6,312 nucleotides of DNA, taken from an uncultured Clostridia bacterium. GTDB lineage: Bacteria > Bacillota > Clostridia > Oscillospirales > Ruminococcaceae. The translations under genes and the position numbers were made by a program. Location of the stretch: NCBI GenBank assembly GCA_946533615.1, contig CAMNBY010000291.1:1-6312 (forward strand), in the 5' to 3' direction. Below, piece by piece: positions 5,429 to 6,312 of this stretch. Each line of letters opens with the position of its first letter. Position 1 is the first letter of the stretch. The notes beneath the pieces are model-generated. The model was not told where the DNA came from and made no database searches. It was given only the letters and a program-made list of their open reading frames with translations.

Positions 5429-6312
5429 ATGGCAAGCAGCAACGTGAGCGGCGTTGAGTATGGCAGATACCATATCAACGCGGAAAAAGGCGGCAAGGTC
5501 ATCAAGATGACCGACAGGTTCAAAAAGCTGACGGGCTACTCGGAAGAGGACATTGCCGCAGGCATCACCTTTACCGATTTTCTTCCCGAAGAAGATCGGG
5601 AAGAATATATCGAAATGATAAAGCTTATCCGAGAGGGCAAGCACGGAGCCTACCTCAAGCACAGGTTCGTCCGCAAGGACGGGAGCATTATAATGGTGCT
5701 GTGCTTCGGCGACGATTACACCGACCCCGAAACGGGCGAGCTGCGCTCTGTAATCACGATCTGTGATGTAACGGAGAGCGTTGTGATCGAGGACAAGTAC
5801 GAGCAGTCGCGCAGGCAGCTGGAGGATCTTTACAACAACGTTCCCTGCGGCATAGTGCAGTACGAGGTCATCGGCTCCGAGTTCAGGATAATCAGCGCCA
5901 ACAAGCAGTATTACTCCCTCTTTGGCTACAAGTCCGAGGAAGATCACCCCGGTCACGGCGGAAAGTTCTTCAAGAGAACAGAGAGCGAGCAGTACCGCAC
6001 CGACGCTGTTCAAGCGATACACAAGCACGAGATATTCGAGACAGAGATACAGTTCTCCATGCCCGACGGCACGACGAAATGGCTGAGGCTCAGATTCAGC
6101 TATGCGGGAAAGCTTGACAACGGGCACACGATCGTGAACGCCGTGATAGTTGACATCACGGCGGCGAAGCAGGCGCAGGCGGCCATCAACCGCCAGGCCG
6201 AGCAGATGCGTCTGCTTGCCGAGAACACGGACGAGATATTTGTTGAATACGATGTTGCGAAGGACACCGTTATCCTCACCAACTGCTTCAACAGATATTC
6301 CGGGGAAAGCAA
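5429..6312 (+). CDS. Multi-PAS-domain sensory protein, C-terminal output domain outside the window
   Basis: 294 residues are visible and the frame is open to the edge. No signal peptide or membrane helix is seen, so it should sense in the cytoplasm. PAS 1 (about 8-118) has KLTGYSEEDI (33-42), FLPEEDREEY (51-60), FVRKDGSIIMVL (80-91) and ends with the ICDVTE (111-116) pattern typical of PAS/PAC units. A linker helix (119-135) leads to PAS 2 (about 136-246), with NVPCGIVQYE (137-146), SANKQYYSLFGYKSEED (156-172), DGTTKWLRLRFSY (213-225) and VIVDIT (239-244). After another helix (245-263), LLAENTDEIFVEYD (262-275) begins a probable third PAS. Such proteins usually end in GGDEF, EAL, HD-GYP or histidine kinase domains; which one cannot be told here. 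GGGAGGG at 5414-5420, 8 nt before the ATG, supports the start. It is divergent from the ung operon and has its own promoter. Confidence 0.88.
   Translation, partial: MASSNVSGVEYGRYHINAEKGGKVIKMTDRFKKLTGYSEEDIAAGITFTDFLPEEDREEYIEMIKLIREGKHGAYLKHRFVRKDGSIIMVLCFGDDYTDPETGELRSVITICDVTESVVIEDKYEQSRRQLEDLYNNVPCGIVQYEVIGSEFRIISANKQYYSLFGYKSEEDHPGHGGKFFKRTESEQYRTDAVQAIHKHEIFETEIQFSMPDGTTKWLRLRFSYAGKLDNGHTIVNAVIVDITAAKQAQAAINRQAEQMRLLAENTDEIFVEYDVAKDTVILTNCFNRYSGES

Noticed and set aside
5384..6127. Minus-strand open frame of 247 codons opposite the PAS gene
   Set aside because: The plus strand gives clear PAS domains, a promoter and a ribosome binding site. The opposite frame has none of these and runs through the promoter leader.

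Overview
The window looks like chromosomal DNA from a Gram-positive, GC-moderate to GC-rich anaerobe of the class Clostridia, with a Ruminococcus-like (Oscillospiraceae) relative as the best guess. This is inferred from strong AGGAGG-type ribosome binding sites, consensus SigA-type promoters in AT-rich spacers, an acidic lipoprotein of clostridial style, a short single-domain malic enzyme and a soluble multi-PAS sensor. No RNA gene, CRISPR array, insertion sequence or phage gene was seen.

Minus strand, reading from about 5210 down to 1: five genes lie head to tail and probably form one operon. The order is a 40-residue single-pass membrane protein (5175-5053), uracil-DNA glycosylase ung (5053-4388), a malic enzyme (4373-3201), a secreted lipoprotein with three internal repeats (3151-1739) and glmS (1698 to the window edge, lacking about its last 40 codons). 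Gaps are -1, 14, 49 and 40 nt. No convincing terminator or strong internal promoter was found between them. A near-consensus promoter (5244-5216) precedes the small gene.

Plus strand, 5335 to the right edge: a second near-perfect promoter (5335-5363) drives a divergently transcribed soluble protein with at least two and probably three PAS domains. It runs off the window before its output domain.

The layout is therefore a 253-bp divergent control region (5176-5428) between a sensory gene on the right and a mixed housekeeping operon on the left. The operon joins DNA repair (Ung), malate/pyruvate and NAD(P)H metabolism (malic enzyme), the entry step of amino-sugar and cell wall synthesis (GlmS), and two uncharacterised envelope proteins. 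No single pathway links them. The least-known items are the 40-aa membrane protein, whose stop overlaps the ung start and which carries an A8 slippery run, and the triple-repeat lipoprotein.
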